A DNA stretch of 64,000 bases from Candidatus Sodalis endolongispinus (GTDB lineage: Bacteria; Pseudomonadota; Gammaproteobacteria; Enterobacterales; Enterobacteriaceae), in NCBI RefSeq assembly GCF_018777395.1, contig NZ_JAFJYC010000001.1, forward strand, positions 2,418,001 to 2,482,000, read 5' to 3'. Positions 8,993 to 17,702 of the stretch are shown here, piece after piece. Numbering within the stretch: the stretch's first letter is position 1; every line of letters begins with the position of its first letter. The notes beneath the pieces were generated by a model, which was not told the DNA's origin, did not search any database, and worked only from the letters and a program-made list of their open reading frames with translations. The position numbers and the translations under genes were made by a program.

Positions 8993-9037
8993 TGGTACGC
9001 CCTACTGGACTCGAACCAGTGACCTACGGCTTAGAAG
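8993..9037 (-). tRNA. tRNA-Arg(UCU) 3' half, probable prophage attachment-site remnant
   Basis: Read on the minus strand, the segment gives CTTCTAA (anticodon loop, UCU), the 3' strand of the anticodon stem, a variable loop, the T arm GGTTCGAGTCC, the acceptor 3' strand and CCA. The 5' half (acceptor, D arm, 5' anticodon strand) is missing: bases 9038-9110 do not encode it. The 45 bases equal the 3' part of argU that lambdoid phages use as an att core. With the adjacent IntD-type relic it is best read as an att site, not a working tRNA. Confidence 0.8.
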
Positions 9038-9178
9038 GGCGATAACTTCTGATTTTAAGTCATAACAGATGATTTCATTCGCTTTCAACTTACTGTAATA
9101 AAAGGGGTTTTATATGTTGCCTGATTTCATATTATAACATAGTATTTCACCATAACAACACCCGTAAGAGCATCCGTA

Positions 9179-10513
9179 ATGGCCGGAACACTACTCACTG
9201 ACAGCAAGATAAAAGGCATCAAACCCAAAGAGCAAGCATATTACGTGTAGCAGGCATCAGCCACCAGAGGTACAGGACGCTTGGGTCTGAAAGTTTACCC
9301 TTACGGCAGAAAGATTTTTGTTTACAAGTACCATAAAGAGGGTGCTCGAAAATTCCTTTCACTGGGAGATTATCCCACGGTAACCCTCGCAGAAGCAACC
9401 GCAAAAGCCATCACCGCCGCTGCCAATATCACCGCGCCAGAAACGTCTATTGCTGAATACGCCATTATAAAACAATTGTTTGACGATTACATTACCACTC
9501 AAAAAAAACAAGGTAATCGCTCTTATGACAAAACAAAAAACAGACTCAACCAAGTGTTAACCAGTAAGTACATTGATCCTGCTACACCCGCTAAGGAAAT
9601 AACACCCGTTCAGACTAAGCGTGTTCTTGCAGAGTTTATAGAACGTGGGGCAAACGCCGGAGCAAATAAGATTAGAGCTAACCTTCATGCTGTATTCAAT
9701 TTTGGGTTATTCGCGGACAACGATCCTGCCAACATTAACGGTAAAACCATTTACGGGCTTGACCGAAACCCAGTCAGTGTCATTCCACCGCAAAAACGGG
9801 TAGATAAGGCGCTTGATAGTTTTTTGTCATGGGACGAACTCAGCCAGCTATTACGATTACTTGCGGTAACGGAATCAGCCTGCCCCATTCATCCAGACTT
9901 CGCTCAATTGACCCTGCTGTGTATCTTTAGCGCCGGACAGCGCCCGTGGGAAATAATGACCAATACTCGCGATCAATGGGATGAAAAAAATAAAACCCTT
10001 ACAGTACCACCTAACATATCAAAAAATAGTGATTTACACATTATTCCACTGAATAAAACGGCCACTGAGATTCTGAAACGTCAGAGAGAAAAATATCCAG
10101 ACGCGATGTTTATTTTTCCGGGCAATACAAAAGAAGGGCATTTGCTGTCCGCTGAGTACAGTAAACAACTCCGTAAATTCTGTAAATTAACCGATTTTAA
10201 TAAATTCACCACCAGAGATATTCTCCGTACCTTTAAAACCCTGGCAGGGGATATGGGCATTAGTGCGGAAATGCGTGATAGACTTCAAAATCATAAAAGG
10301 CCAGGCGTGTCAGCGAAACATTACGATAGGTATGATTACCTAAGAGAAAAACGAGAAATAATTGAACAGTGGGAAAAAATTACTTGCTTTATGATCGATA
10401 TAATCTTACATAGATTAGCTATCAGATATGAACAGCTATTTATAAGTATAGGGCCTTATACCGCGAGGAATACTCTTTTGCGGATACAAAAGGAGCAAGT
10501 ATGCAATCAGTAA
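9179..10513 (+). pseudogene. P4-type tyrosine recombinase/integrase with nonsense codon 24
   Basis: The gene starts at ATG 9179 with MAGTLLTDSKIKGIKPKEQ, a typical P4-family integrase N-terminus, meets TAG at 9248-9250, and continues in the same frame with ASATRGTGRLGLKVYPYGRK. The rest is intact: the SAM-like DNA-binding domain, then catalytic elements SAGQRPWEIM (Arg), HIIPLNKTATEIL, TTRDILRTFKTLAG (Arg), RLQNHKRPG and AKHYDRYDYL (Tyr). The C-terminal extension after IEQWEK looks AT-rich and unrelated and overlaps the next gene's start, so the natural 3' end may be lost. A restart at TTG 9281 would omit part of the N-terminal domain. The enzyme would have mobilised the accessory island; it is probably inactive. 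Confidence 0.85.
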
Positions 10514-11891
10514 AAGTAGGTCTCAGTGCTATACAACAACTGAATTCATCTCCCTTAACAAAAAATCAAAAATTCCTTATATGTATGCTTACTATTGGAA
10601 ATATTCTCGAATTTTTCGATTTATTTCTAGTCGGTTTTGTCATTACCCTGCTTATGCAAGATCAACAGTGGTCATTAAGCGCAATACAGTCAGGTTTAAT
10701 CCTCGCTGGAGCAGGACTTGGAACTGTCATCGGCGCAATTTTTTGGTGGTGGCTTGCTGATAAATATGGCCGTAAGAAATCATTTTTCTCATGTATTTTA
10801 TTTCTTGTAATATTTACCGGACTGGCTGCGCTAACGCCTGAAAATAATTGGTTATTTTTGTCAATCATGCAAGTTTGCGTAGGTATAGCCGTTGGCGGGC
10901 TTAATGTGACTTCTGTGCCTTATGTTCAAGAATTTGTGCCATCTAAAAAAGAGGGTTATTTACTGGTCTGACTTCATCATTTGTACCATTGTGTATATTC
11001 CTTGGATCATTCGCCACTCGTTATCTGGCTGAACCGCTTGGTTGGAGAGGACTTTTAATTATTGGTTGTCTTCCTGCTATTTTATTGGCATGGATAAAAT
11101 TCATTCCAGAATCACCACGATATTTAGTATCTAAAGGACGTTTTCAGGATGCCCGTGAAGCTTACGCCTGGGCGATGAATATCCCTGTAACTAAAGTGGG
11201 GCATTTACCTGAAGATATATCGATTAGCAAAAAGTCTTATCTCAATATAATAAGACACTATCCAAAACAACTTACTATTGTCGCTATTGGTTCATTCTCT
11301 TTTATACTTGGAAGTTTCGCTATTCAGTCATGGTGACAGATATTATTGAATCATGTTTTCCATTTTAGCATTAATGTTGTAGCAAATTTATTCATGATAC
11401 TTTCTTTAGGGGATTTAGTTGGCCGATTATTTTCAGCATGGCTTTCCGATTATCTTGGAAGACGTCGAACACTCTTTTTATTCGGTCTTATTGGTGCGCT
11501 TGGATGTATGATTGCAGCATTGTCTATACAGATCAGCACAATCGTGCATTTTTTAAATTTGAATATGATATCTTCAGGCTGGATTTTCTTTTTTGGCATT
11601 CTTATCGCTATGATGTTTGGCGATGGGGCATTTGGAATTATTAATACATTTGGTGGAGAAATGTTTTCTAATCAGGTACGCTCGACCTGTCTTGGACTTG
11701 GTTATGGTGTAGGTTCTACAGCTAAAATTATTGGTCCTGTTTTTCTCGGCGGTCTCATCGATGGCAAAAATTTTTCTGAAAATATTGTGTTCGTACCTTT
11801 CCTCATATTTGCGTTTATTTTTTTATTGGTTCTATTGTTTATCTTTTTGCTCGCGAAACCCGTAATATCCAGCTTGATGCTATGTAATTGA
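10501..11891 (+). pseudogene. MFS transporter, frameshift plus nonsense
   Basis: This is a 12-TM major facilitator (sugar/metabolite porter type). The start ATG 10501 follows AAAGGAG. TM1 (NILEFFDLFLVGFVITLL) and the loop motif WWLADKYGRKKS are in frame 1. The frame ends at TGA 10969, while a frame shifted by one base continues with TGLTSSFVPLCIFLGS, PESPRYLVSKGRFQDA and, after TGA 11334-11336 in place of a likely Trp, LLNHVFHFSINVVANL. The second half carries SDYLGRRRTLFLFG. So there is one indel near 10957 and one nonsense codon. The gene is AT-rich compared with the flagellar cluster, in keeping with horizontally acquired cargo beside the integrase. Substrate unknown. Confidence 0.85.
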
Positions 11892-11974
11892 TATCAATCT
11901 ATAACTCAGATTCGTTAGTATTCATAGATATGAACCTGATCACTTAGAAGCCATATCTTATATAAAAATCGATT

Positions 11975-12547
11975 TCAAATCATAACGTTACGTGCCCATT
12001 GCCATATATTCTGTATAGAATCAGTGATCCATAATTTATTACTTATTAATATGTCAAAGGGATACAGAACAGCACATACAAGTACCAATACACAAAATAT
12101 TCGTTCCCATTTAGGATATTTACTGGGGTTCAGTATTGGCATACAAAAACGTCGACGATATGGCCATAGTAACGGTATTCCTGCTGGTGTTAACATATCA
12201 GCAACAACATGACTGATGTAGCCAACGATCATAGCATGAATAAACTCTATCGGAATGATAGTCCGTGACAATAATCCTGAAGAAAGCAACAAGCTACACC
12301 CTGCGATAGCTAGAAAACTGTGTGTAATGCCTCTATGACCGAACAACTTGGCAATGGGTATTGAAAGCCATTTTAATCGCTGGCCTAATAAAGACTTGGG
12401 GTGATCAATGTCTGGTAGCAGGCAGGTCAATATTCCACCAATAATGATATGCCCCCAGTTCCCTTGAGCTAAGGGTGGTGATAACTCCAATTTCTTTGCA
12501 AAAATGGTGCTTGCTAAAGCAAAGATGAAATGCCCGCCAGCAGTCAT
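11975..12547 (-). CDS. ydjM: YdjM-like membrane-bound metal-dependent hydrolase (DUF457)
   Basis: The protein of about 190 residues has the DUF457/YdjM pattern of conserved His/Asp in membrane context: CLLPDIDHPKSLLG, FGHRGITHSFLA and YISHVVADMLTPAGIPLLWP, with about four hydrophobic segments. E. coli YdjM is an inner-membrane, LexA-regulated putative hydrolase of unknown substrate. I prefer ATG 12547 (MTAGGHFIFALAS) to the GTG three codons upstream. No convincing LexA box (CTGT-N8-ACAG) is visible in the upstream 150 bases. No lesion is seen. It sits among mobile remnants and may have been phage-borne; ydjM-like genes occur on prophages. Confidence 0.8.
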   Translation of the reverse strand: MTAGGHFIFALASTIFAKKLELSPPLAQGNWGHIIIGGILTCLLPDIDHPKSLLGQRLKWLSIPIAKLFGHRGITHSFLAIAGCSLLLSSGLLSRTIIPIEFIHAMIVGYISHVVADMLTPAGIPLLWPYRRRFCMPILNPSKYPKWERIFCVLVLVCAVLYPFDILISNKLWITDSIQNIWQWARNVMI

Positions 12548-12657
12548 AGTAACCACATATAGTTATATTTTGATATAATTATTTGTTTATGTTCATTATG
12601 CGGATAAAATAATTCAACAATCAACAGTTTACTAAGTTAAAAAACTCGGTCCATGCT

Positions 12658-12692
12658 GGATAGCTGTTAGTGATATCCATCAGAAGCTATCC
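12658..12692. repeat. Inverted repeat GGATAGCT/AGCTATCC
   Basis: GGATAGCT at 12658-12665 and AGCTATCC at 12685-12692 form a perfect 8-bp stem with a 19-base spacer, extendable by GC pairs. There is no T-run, so it is not a standard terminator. It lies in the 200-bp gap between ydjM and the rpn pseudogene. It could be an operator or an element end. Confidence 0.4.
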
Positions 12693-12755
12693 GGCTTATT
12701 AAAAGTTCAGTAATTTCAATGGTAGACTATCCACTTAACGCGGTATACTACACCC

Positions 12756-13661
12756 ATGACAAAATAATCACTATCCCAACATGATTCACTCTTCAAAAAG
12801 TTCCTAGGCGATATTGCTGTAGCAAGGGATTTCTTGGAAGTGCATTTGCCACCTCATCTTCGGGAGCGTTGCGATTTCAGCACCTTGACGATGGAATCCG
12901 GCAGCTTTATCGAAGACGACTTACGCACTCAGTGTCCAGATATGCTCTACTCTGTGCAGACGAATTCGGGGAAAGGTTATATATACACAGTAGTCGAGCA
13001 CCAGAGCCGCTCTGAAAAGCTAATGGCATTCAGGCTTCTACGGTACAGTGTGGCAGCCATGCAGCGGCATCTTGAACAAGGCAATGACTCGTTGCCTGTC
13101 GTAATCCCCCTCCTGTTTTATCATGGCACCACATCACCCTACCCGTATAGCACCCAATGGCTTGACTGTTTTGCCGACCCTGAACTGGCGGCCACAGTGT
13201 ATCAGCAAGCCTTTCCGCTGGTTGATATTACCACGATACCGGATGAGGAGATCCTGACGCACCGCCGAGTAGCTCTTCTGCAACTCGTACAAAAGCACAT
13301 CAGAACACGCGATATGTTGGAACTTGCTGTAGAGTTAGCTAATCTAATAGAAACATGGCAGTATTCCAAAGAACAATGCAGGAGTTTATTATATTATATA
13401 GCTCAGGCAGGAAATACGATTGACGGCGAGGGATTTATCCGAACCCTTGCGGAAAAAGCACCGACTTACCGGGAGGATTTTATGACGATTGCAGAACAAC
13501 TTGAGGCTAAAGGCCGCGAAAAAGGTAAGCATGAAGGCTACCAGCTAGGCCGACAGGATGCGAATAAAGAGCTAGCGAAGCAGCTTTTAGCCGATGGTGT
13601 AGAACGTAGAAATATTAAGCGCTATACCGGCCTTTCAGATGCTGAACTAGATAAACTATGA
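12756..13661 (+). pseudogene. Rpn-family recombination-promoting nuclease, nonsense codon 4
   Basis: Rpn proteins are PD-(D/E)XK DNases linked to RecA-independent recombination (transposase_31 domain). The family N-terminus SQHDSLFKKFLGDIAVARDF is encoded from ATG 12756, but codon 4 is TAA (12765-12767). After it the frame is open to 13661: LESGSFIEDDLR-type residues (TMESGSFIEDDLRTQCPDML) and YIYTVVEHQSR supply the Asp and Glu-x-Gln active-site residues. The C-terminus has the usual variable charged helix (EAKGREKGKHEGYQLGRQD) and a short HTH-like tail (NIKRYTGLSDAELDKL). No good restart codon precedes the nuclease core. It may be silenced by one substitution only. Confidence 0.82.
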
Positions 13662-13752
13662 GGCAAGAAGCTAGCTTGCCTCTAGCTTATAGGTAAATTC
13701 AATATAAAACAATAGCTTACTAATATTTTTATACCATCTTTTCTTATCCGTT

Positions 13753-14186
13753 TCAGCATCCAATAAATTTCAGCAAGAACTCCCATAAACTATCTTGATT
13801 AGCTAACCAAGTATCAAACTCATTTTGGATAGTCATCCAGCTTTCTGGTCGTAGCGGGATGATTTCACATCCGAATCCTCGACCGTTTTTCTTGTCCGCT
13901 TTTGTGCTTCCTCTCCATCGATTCCACAATGTGTGAGAGCCGGTGCTATTTGACCGGCTGTGGGAGCTATCTCATCATGTATAAGCCACATCGTATATTT
14001 TTTAAAAATATTAACCTGTATTACTCTTACCATTACTTCAGATCGTGCCGGTTGTTGACCGATTTCGTACGCTCTAACTGTGTTAAGTGATAATCCTGCC
14101 AATTCAGCAAATTGACGCTGAGTTAAATCTTCACTCTTTCTGATAGCTCGTAATTTTTTCCCATAATCTATTGACAAGATGTTCAT
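13753..14186 (-). pseudogene. XRE-type phage repressor-like regulator, frameshifted C-terminus
   Basis: From ATG 14186 the frame reads MNILSIDYGKKLRAIRKSED followed by a Cro/C1 helix-turn-helix (LTQRQFAELAGLSLNTVRAYEIG). In frame it stops at 13833 after a basic tail. A neighbouring frame continues with GFGCEIIPLRPESWMT and FDTWLANQDSLWEFLLKF to TGA at 13753-13755, which reads like the genuine C-terminus of a phage regulator, so a frameshift between about 13860 and 13930 is likely. It is divergent from the Cox-like gene, the arrangement of the C repressor and cox in P2-like phages. It would bind the intervening operator region. Confidence 0.62.
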
Positions 14187-14321
14187 ATAAACATTATCTT
14201 CTCTGTTAGATGTTTGCATAAACATCTAAAAATAAGCAAAAGTCACCACATCCAGCCAAAACTGGGCAAGTTGCAGCAAATGCACTCAGTGTTAAGCATA
14301 ACAGATGTCAAGCTCTGTTTT

Positions 14322-14371
14322 GAGACTTAAAGGACTTAGGGAGACTTAGAAGTACCTAGAAGCACTTTGGA
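14322..14371. repeat. Five direct 10-bp repeats between repressor and Cox-like genes
   Basis: Bases 14322-14371 contain five tandem units with a consensus near GRGACTTAGA (core ACTTAA, ACTTAGG, ACTTAGA, ACCTAGA, ACTTTGG) at an exact 10-base spacing, one helical turn. They lie 15 bases upstream of the cox-like start and in the promoter space of the divergent repressor. Helical phasing of the same face suggests a cooperative protein-binding array; P2-like Cox proteins bind direct repeats of this kind. The function is inferred. Confidence 0.6.
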
Positions 14372-14385
14372 GTATTGAGGATCGG

Positions 14386-14691
14386 ATGATTAAGAATGAC
14401 TACGAGGTTAAATATCCGCTTGACGCAGTCAGCGTTGAAAAGTTTTCCGAGCTACTCGGAAAGCCAGAAAGCGCTATCAGGAAGATGATAATCAACAACA
14501 AATTGCCTGTCGTTGAATTAACCGATCCTGAGGCAGCTACGGCGCGTGTTGGTGAACGCTGGGTAGTCATCTCAGAATTTAATCGCAGAGTCCTTGAAGC
14601 TTATTACAACCGTCCCGCAGAAGAACGTGATGCTTGGCTTAAAATGGCTTGGATTGCGAACCAAGCAAGAAATTTGAACAAAAGCTCATAG
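14386..14691 (+). CDS. P2-like phage regulatory protein Cox
   Basis: The 101-residue protein resembles Cox-family (P2/PSP3/HP1) excisionases and transcriptional switches: VSVEKFSELLGKPESAIRKM is the winged-helix/MerR-like recognition segment and RWVVISEFNRRVLEAYYN the C-terminal helix. Cox represses the lysogenic promoter and directs excision. The start ATG 14386 follows TTGAGGAT. It is divergent from an XRE repressor and preceded by phased direct repeats. It appears intact although most of the prophage is gone. Confidence 0.72.
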   Translation: MIKNDYEVKYPLDAVSVEKFSELLGKPESAIRKMIINNKLPVVELTDPEAATARVGERWVVISEFNRRVLEAYYNRPAEERDAWLKMAWIANQARNLNKSS

Positions 14692-14957
14692 CCAGCGTTT
14701 AGTGCGGTGAACTGCTCTTTAACAATACGGTATCAGCAAAAAAATCCATGAAACGGATGGCAGGTAAGTTGCGCCTGTAATTTGCTGATAGCTTCGTAGG
14801 TTGTTTATGCGAAGCGGAGTCAAGCCGATGTTTATCGGGACTTTCCGGTCGGACGTATTCCGATACAGGTGTACACAAATCACCAATAGGTGGATTTGTA
14901 GTAAGTATTCTTTCGTACTTAGCATAAATCTTCTTGTAGGAGGATATGAATTAATTA
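14692..14957. promoter_or_regulatory. Phage early-region leader with hairpin and two-codon mini-ORF
   Basis: The 266 bases contain an imperfect hairpin (ACAAATCACC at about 14875-14884 against GGTGGATTTGT at about 14889-14899). A strong AGGAGG (14938-14943) is spaced for ATG 14946, which opens only Met-Asn-stop. The next ATG (14958) starts the small ORF downstream. No longer gene is recognised. Confidence 0.4.
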
Positions 14958-15079
14958 ATGAATGCACGTCAACGTTGTCGTGAACGTCGGCAAATGCGCT
15001 ATAGAGATCAGTGCAGAATACCACAGATAAGATTGAATATTATTCGTACGGCTAACGCACAGCAACGTTCAACCGAAGA
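14958..15079 (+). CDS. Small basic phage protein, 3' end replaced by IS
   Basis: From ATG 14958 the frame reads MNARQRCRERRQMRYRDQ and about 23 further residues before entering the IS end at about 15080, where a chance stop (15120-15122) closes it. Arg-rich small proteins are common in P2-like early operons after cox. The AGGAGG lies 14 bases upstream, too far for optimal use. The true C-terminus was lost at the IS junction. Function unknown. Confidence 0.45.
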
Positions 15080-15118
15080 GATGATCTTGCCCCGCCATCT
15101 CCGTACAGCTTTTGTATC

Positions 15119-16000
15119 TTAAGTTAACGAAGCCCGCTGCCGCCGGTATTCTCTCGGAGAGTGATATCCCAGCGCGCTGTGCGGATGGTTTTCATTGTAA
15201 TGCGTGAACGCTGCTGCAAGGTTTCGCAGGGCTGTTCTCGCATCCGGTTTTGGCATGAACTCGATATAGTCTTCCTTCATCGTCTTCACGAACCGTTCGG
15301 CCATGCCATTGCTCTGCGGGCTGCTCACCGCTGTTGTGCAGGGCTCCAGATCCAGTTCTCTGGCGAACCTCTGCGTTTCATGCGCGGTATACGCTGAACC
15401 GTTGTCCGTCAACCACTGCACCGCTGTATCGGGTAACCTGTCGCCGAAGCGCTTTTCTACCGACATCAGCATCACATCCTGCACGGTCGAACTGTCGTAG
15501 CCTACAGTGCTCGCAGACCAGTCTATGGCCTCTCTGTCGCAGCAGTCCAGTGCGAACGTGACCCGCAGTTTTTCACCGTTGTCGCAGCCGAACTCGAAGC
15601 CATCTGAACACCAGCGCATATCGCTTTCTGCCACCGCGATCCTGCCCTTATGCTCACGCCTCGGCCGCTCTGGTTTTCAATGTAATAACAGCAGGTTATG
15701 CTCACACATGATCCTGTAAAGTCGTTTCGCATTTACCGGCGGCAGTCCCTCTGCGCGACGTTGTTTACACAGGATGCCCCACACCCGCCGATAGCCGTAG
15801 CTGGGCATATCGCTGATGATGTCGAGGATGTCCGACAGTATTTCAGCGTCTGCTTCGTCATTACGCCGGTTACAGCGCCTGTCCTGCCAGTCGGCAGAAC
15901 GCTTAATCCGCAGTGACAGCGGCGCACGCGACCCGCTCATGGCGCGGCTGACCTGTGCTATTCCCCGGCCTTTGGCAACAAGGGCGCGTGCGCTATCCAT
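15119..16000 (-). pseudogene. IS2-like OrfB transposase (copy 1), internal nonsense
   Basis: This is the DDE integrase of the IS2 group. [20 protein letters not shown] opens the frame at 16000, SYGYRRVWGILCKQRR follows, and after NLLLLH a TGA (15674-15676) interrupts before [12 protein letters not shown]. The rest is in frame, with DDE context [31 protein letters not shown] and the Glu in [14 protein letters not shown], ending RRQRASLT at 15119. Compared with E. coli IS2 InsD the order and spacing are the same. Inactive because of the TGA. Confidence 0.85.
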
Positions 16001-16342
16001 TTTCGTGACTGGCCGTACTCCACGGCTTCTTTTAGGATCTCAACTCCATCGTCTTCTTACCCAGAAGGCGCTGGAGCTCCCGGACCTGCTTCAATGCAGC
16101 TGCAAGCTCAGAGGCAGGAACAACGTCCTCCCCGCAGTGAGGCTGCCTTCCTGATATTGCTTTTTCCACTTAAACAGCAGGCTGGGCTGGATACCGTGCA
16201 GTCGTGCGAGATGGGAGACATTCATGCCGGGCTCCATCCTCTGCTGAATAATGGCCATTTTTTCCTGAGGAGTTTTACGTTTACGGACTTCTTGACCTAA
16301 CGGGATCCCGGTCATATCAAAATTGGCGTTAGTGTTAGACAT
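15958..16342 (-). pseudogene. IS2-like OrfA (copy 1), frameshifted
   Basis: OrfA is the DNA-binding HTH protein ([20 protein letters not shown], then [20 protein letters not shown]). After GSLTAG the frame is wrong: copy 1 reads GCGGGGAGG where copy 2 reads GCCGGGGAGG, a one-base loss near 16135, giving a stop after 83 residues. The expected leucine-zipper region ([20 protein letters not shown]) is encoded in the shifted frame up to the stop at 15958. Confidence 0.8.
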
Positions 16343-16406
16343 ATATTCAAGCCTATCTCTTATCTGGAGATACAGCTACTGTCTGGTGTTTCAGGGGGAT
16401 AAATCA

Positions 16407-17465
16407 CGCTTATACGCGGCTTGATGAAAGTCAGGATAACGAAAGCCTGTTCGATCACGCTAAACAGTTTACCTATATCCCGCCGGCGGGCATTGATAAT
16501 ACCTATGTGGTGTTTATTATCGGTGAGACAACCCGCTGGGATCATAGGGCCTGCTGGGCTATGAGCGCGATACCACGCCGAAGTTGTCCCACGAGAAAAT
16601 CTGGTGGCGTTCCGCGGGCATTCTTGCGACACCTCCACCAAACTTTCTTTCCCTGCGCTGTATGTTTGTGCGCGAAGGAGGAACGCTCGATAATCCGCAG
16701 CGCACGCTGAAAGAGCAAAATGTGTTTGCCGTGATGCGAAAATTGGGCTTCACCTCTGAGTTGTTCGCCATGCAAAGCGAAGTGTGGTTTTACAACAACA
16801 CCGACGCCAATAATTATGCCTTTCGCGAAATGACCGCGTCCGAAAAGCGCAATGATGGTAAATCCGTGGACGACATGCTGTTGGTTGACGAGCTGAAGGA
16901 ATCGTTGGCGCGCCATCCGCAGGGCAAGCATTTAGTCATATTGCACACCAAAGGCTCGCACTATCTGTACTCCCAGCGCTATCCGCGCAGTTTTGCCCGT
17001 TATCAGCCGGAGTGTATTGGTGTCGATCAGGCCTGCAGCAAAGTGCAGCTGATTAATGCGTTTGATAACAGCGTACTGTATACCGACAGTTTTATCGATA
17101 AGGTCATTGATCAGGTCCGCGATAAAAAAGCATTGGTGTTTTATGCCGCCGACCATGGCGAGTCCATCGATGAGAATTATCACCTGCACGGTACGCCGCG
17201 CGACATGGCGCCGCCGGAGCAGTTCCGCGTGCCGATGATGGTTTGGGCATCCAACGCTTTTCTGGCAAGCCCCGAGAATCATGAGGCCTTCGGACGTCTG
17301 CAGGCACAGCAGCGCGCAGGGGTGGTTCATCGGCATGAAGAATTGTTCGATACTCTGCTGGGATGCCTGGGATACCAGTCGCCGAACGGGGGGATCAAAG
17401 CGGAAAATAACTGGTGTCAGAAACCCTCTGCGTTGCCGCCGGCCGTCGCGTTTAATCGTGGCTGA
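16407..17465 (+). pseudogene. eptB: EptB (KDO phosphoethanolamine transferase), 5'-truncated and frameshifted
   Basis: EptB transfers phosphoethanolamine to the outer KDO of LPS. The N-terminal membrane half is missing at the IS junction. The soluble alkaline-phosphatase-fold domain begins at about 16430 with FDHAKQFTYIPPAGID and VVFIIGETTRWDH. Three small indels follow (near 16545, about 16600 and a TTTC duplication near 16640), after which LSLRCMFVREGG, LKEQNVFAVMRKLGF, LVILHTKGSHYLYSQRYPR and FYAADHGESIDENYHLHGTP are in frame to TGA 17465. The catalytic Thr would be in the frameshifted CDTSTK segment. The gene is followed by tRNA-Pro(CGG), as eptB-proK in E. coli, which supports the identification. 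Confidence 0.9.
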
Positions 17466-17546
17466 TGGGTTTGTAAACATTTGACGGCATTTACTGAAAA
17501 AGGGATTGACGCCTGTAGCGCGGCGCAGTAATATGCGCCCGCATTA

Positions 17547-17623
17547 CGGTGAGTGGCGCAGCCTGGTAGCGCAATACGTTCGGGACGTATGGGTCGGAGG
17601 TTCGAATCCTCTCTCACCGACCA
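17547..17623 (+). tRNA. proK: tRNA-Pro(CGG)
   Basis: The 77-nt gene is complete: acceptor CGGTGAG pairing with CTCACCG, D arm TGGCGCAGCCTGGTAGCGCA, anticodon loop TTCGGGA (anticodon CGG), T arm GGAGGTTCGAATCCTC and encoded CCA. It lies about 80 bases after eptB, as proK does in E. coli. Confidence 0.95.
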
Positions 17624-17670
17624 AATTCAAGCCGTAGCGTGATGCAACAGGCCGAACGTTATTGCTATCG

Positions 17671-17702
17671 ACAGCGGACCTGAAAAGGTCCGCTGTTTTT
17701 TT
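17671..17702 (+). terminator. Intrinsic terminator after tRNA-Pro
   Basis: A perfect 10-bp stem ACAGCGGACC/GGTCCGCTGT (17671-17680 and 17687-17696) with loop TGAAAA is followed by seven T. Confidence 0.92.

Larger units (their letters stand above)
15080..16406 (-). mobile_element. IS2-like insertion sequence (IS3 family), copy 1
   Basis: The element is about 1327 bp, the size of IS2 (1331 bp). Limits come from comparison with copy 2 at 61960-62942: shared sequence starts at TGATTTATCCCCC (complement, 16394-16406) and ends at GATGATCTTGCC (15080). The ends form imperfect inverted repeats (TGATTTATC.. / TGATGATCTTG..), and the left end carries CCCCCTGAAACACCAGACAG as in IS2. It encodes OrfA and OrfB, both disrupted. 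No target-site duplication is visible: the left flank is a cut phage ORF, the right flank a cut eptB. That suggests an adjacent deletion or rearrangement after insertion. Confidence 0.88.

Noticed and set aside
8993..9037. A functional tRNA-Arg gene on the minus strand
   Set aside because: Only the 3' half from the anticodon loop onward is present; the acceptor 5' strand and D arm cannot be found in 9038-9110.
12500..12640. LexA box upstream of ydjM
   Set aside because: No CTGT-N8-ACAG match was found in the upstream region.
14322..14371. A small CRISPR array
   Set aside because: Units are 10 bp and contiguous, with no spacers and no cas genes nearby. An operator array is more likely.
13753..14691. 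Toxin-antitoxin pair
   Set aside because: The divergent arrangement, XRE repressor and Cox-like partner fit a phage lysis-lysogeny switch; neither protein looks like a toxin.
15080..16406. Programmed -1 frameshifting explaining the broken orfA of the IS
   Set aside because: IS2-type programmed shifting occurs near the orfA/orfB overlap. The observed shifts are earlier, differ between the two copies, and sit at C and A runs that differ by one base.
16542..16931. Antisense open frames over eptB and similar long antisense frames in fli/flg genes (for example 20589-21440 and 33449-34030)
   Set aside because: They mirror conserved genes on the other strand, have no family match or ribosome-binding site, and are expected by chance in GC-rich coding DNA.
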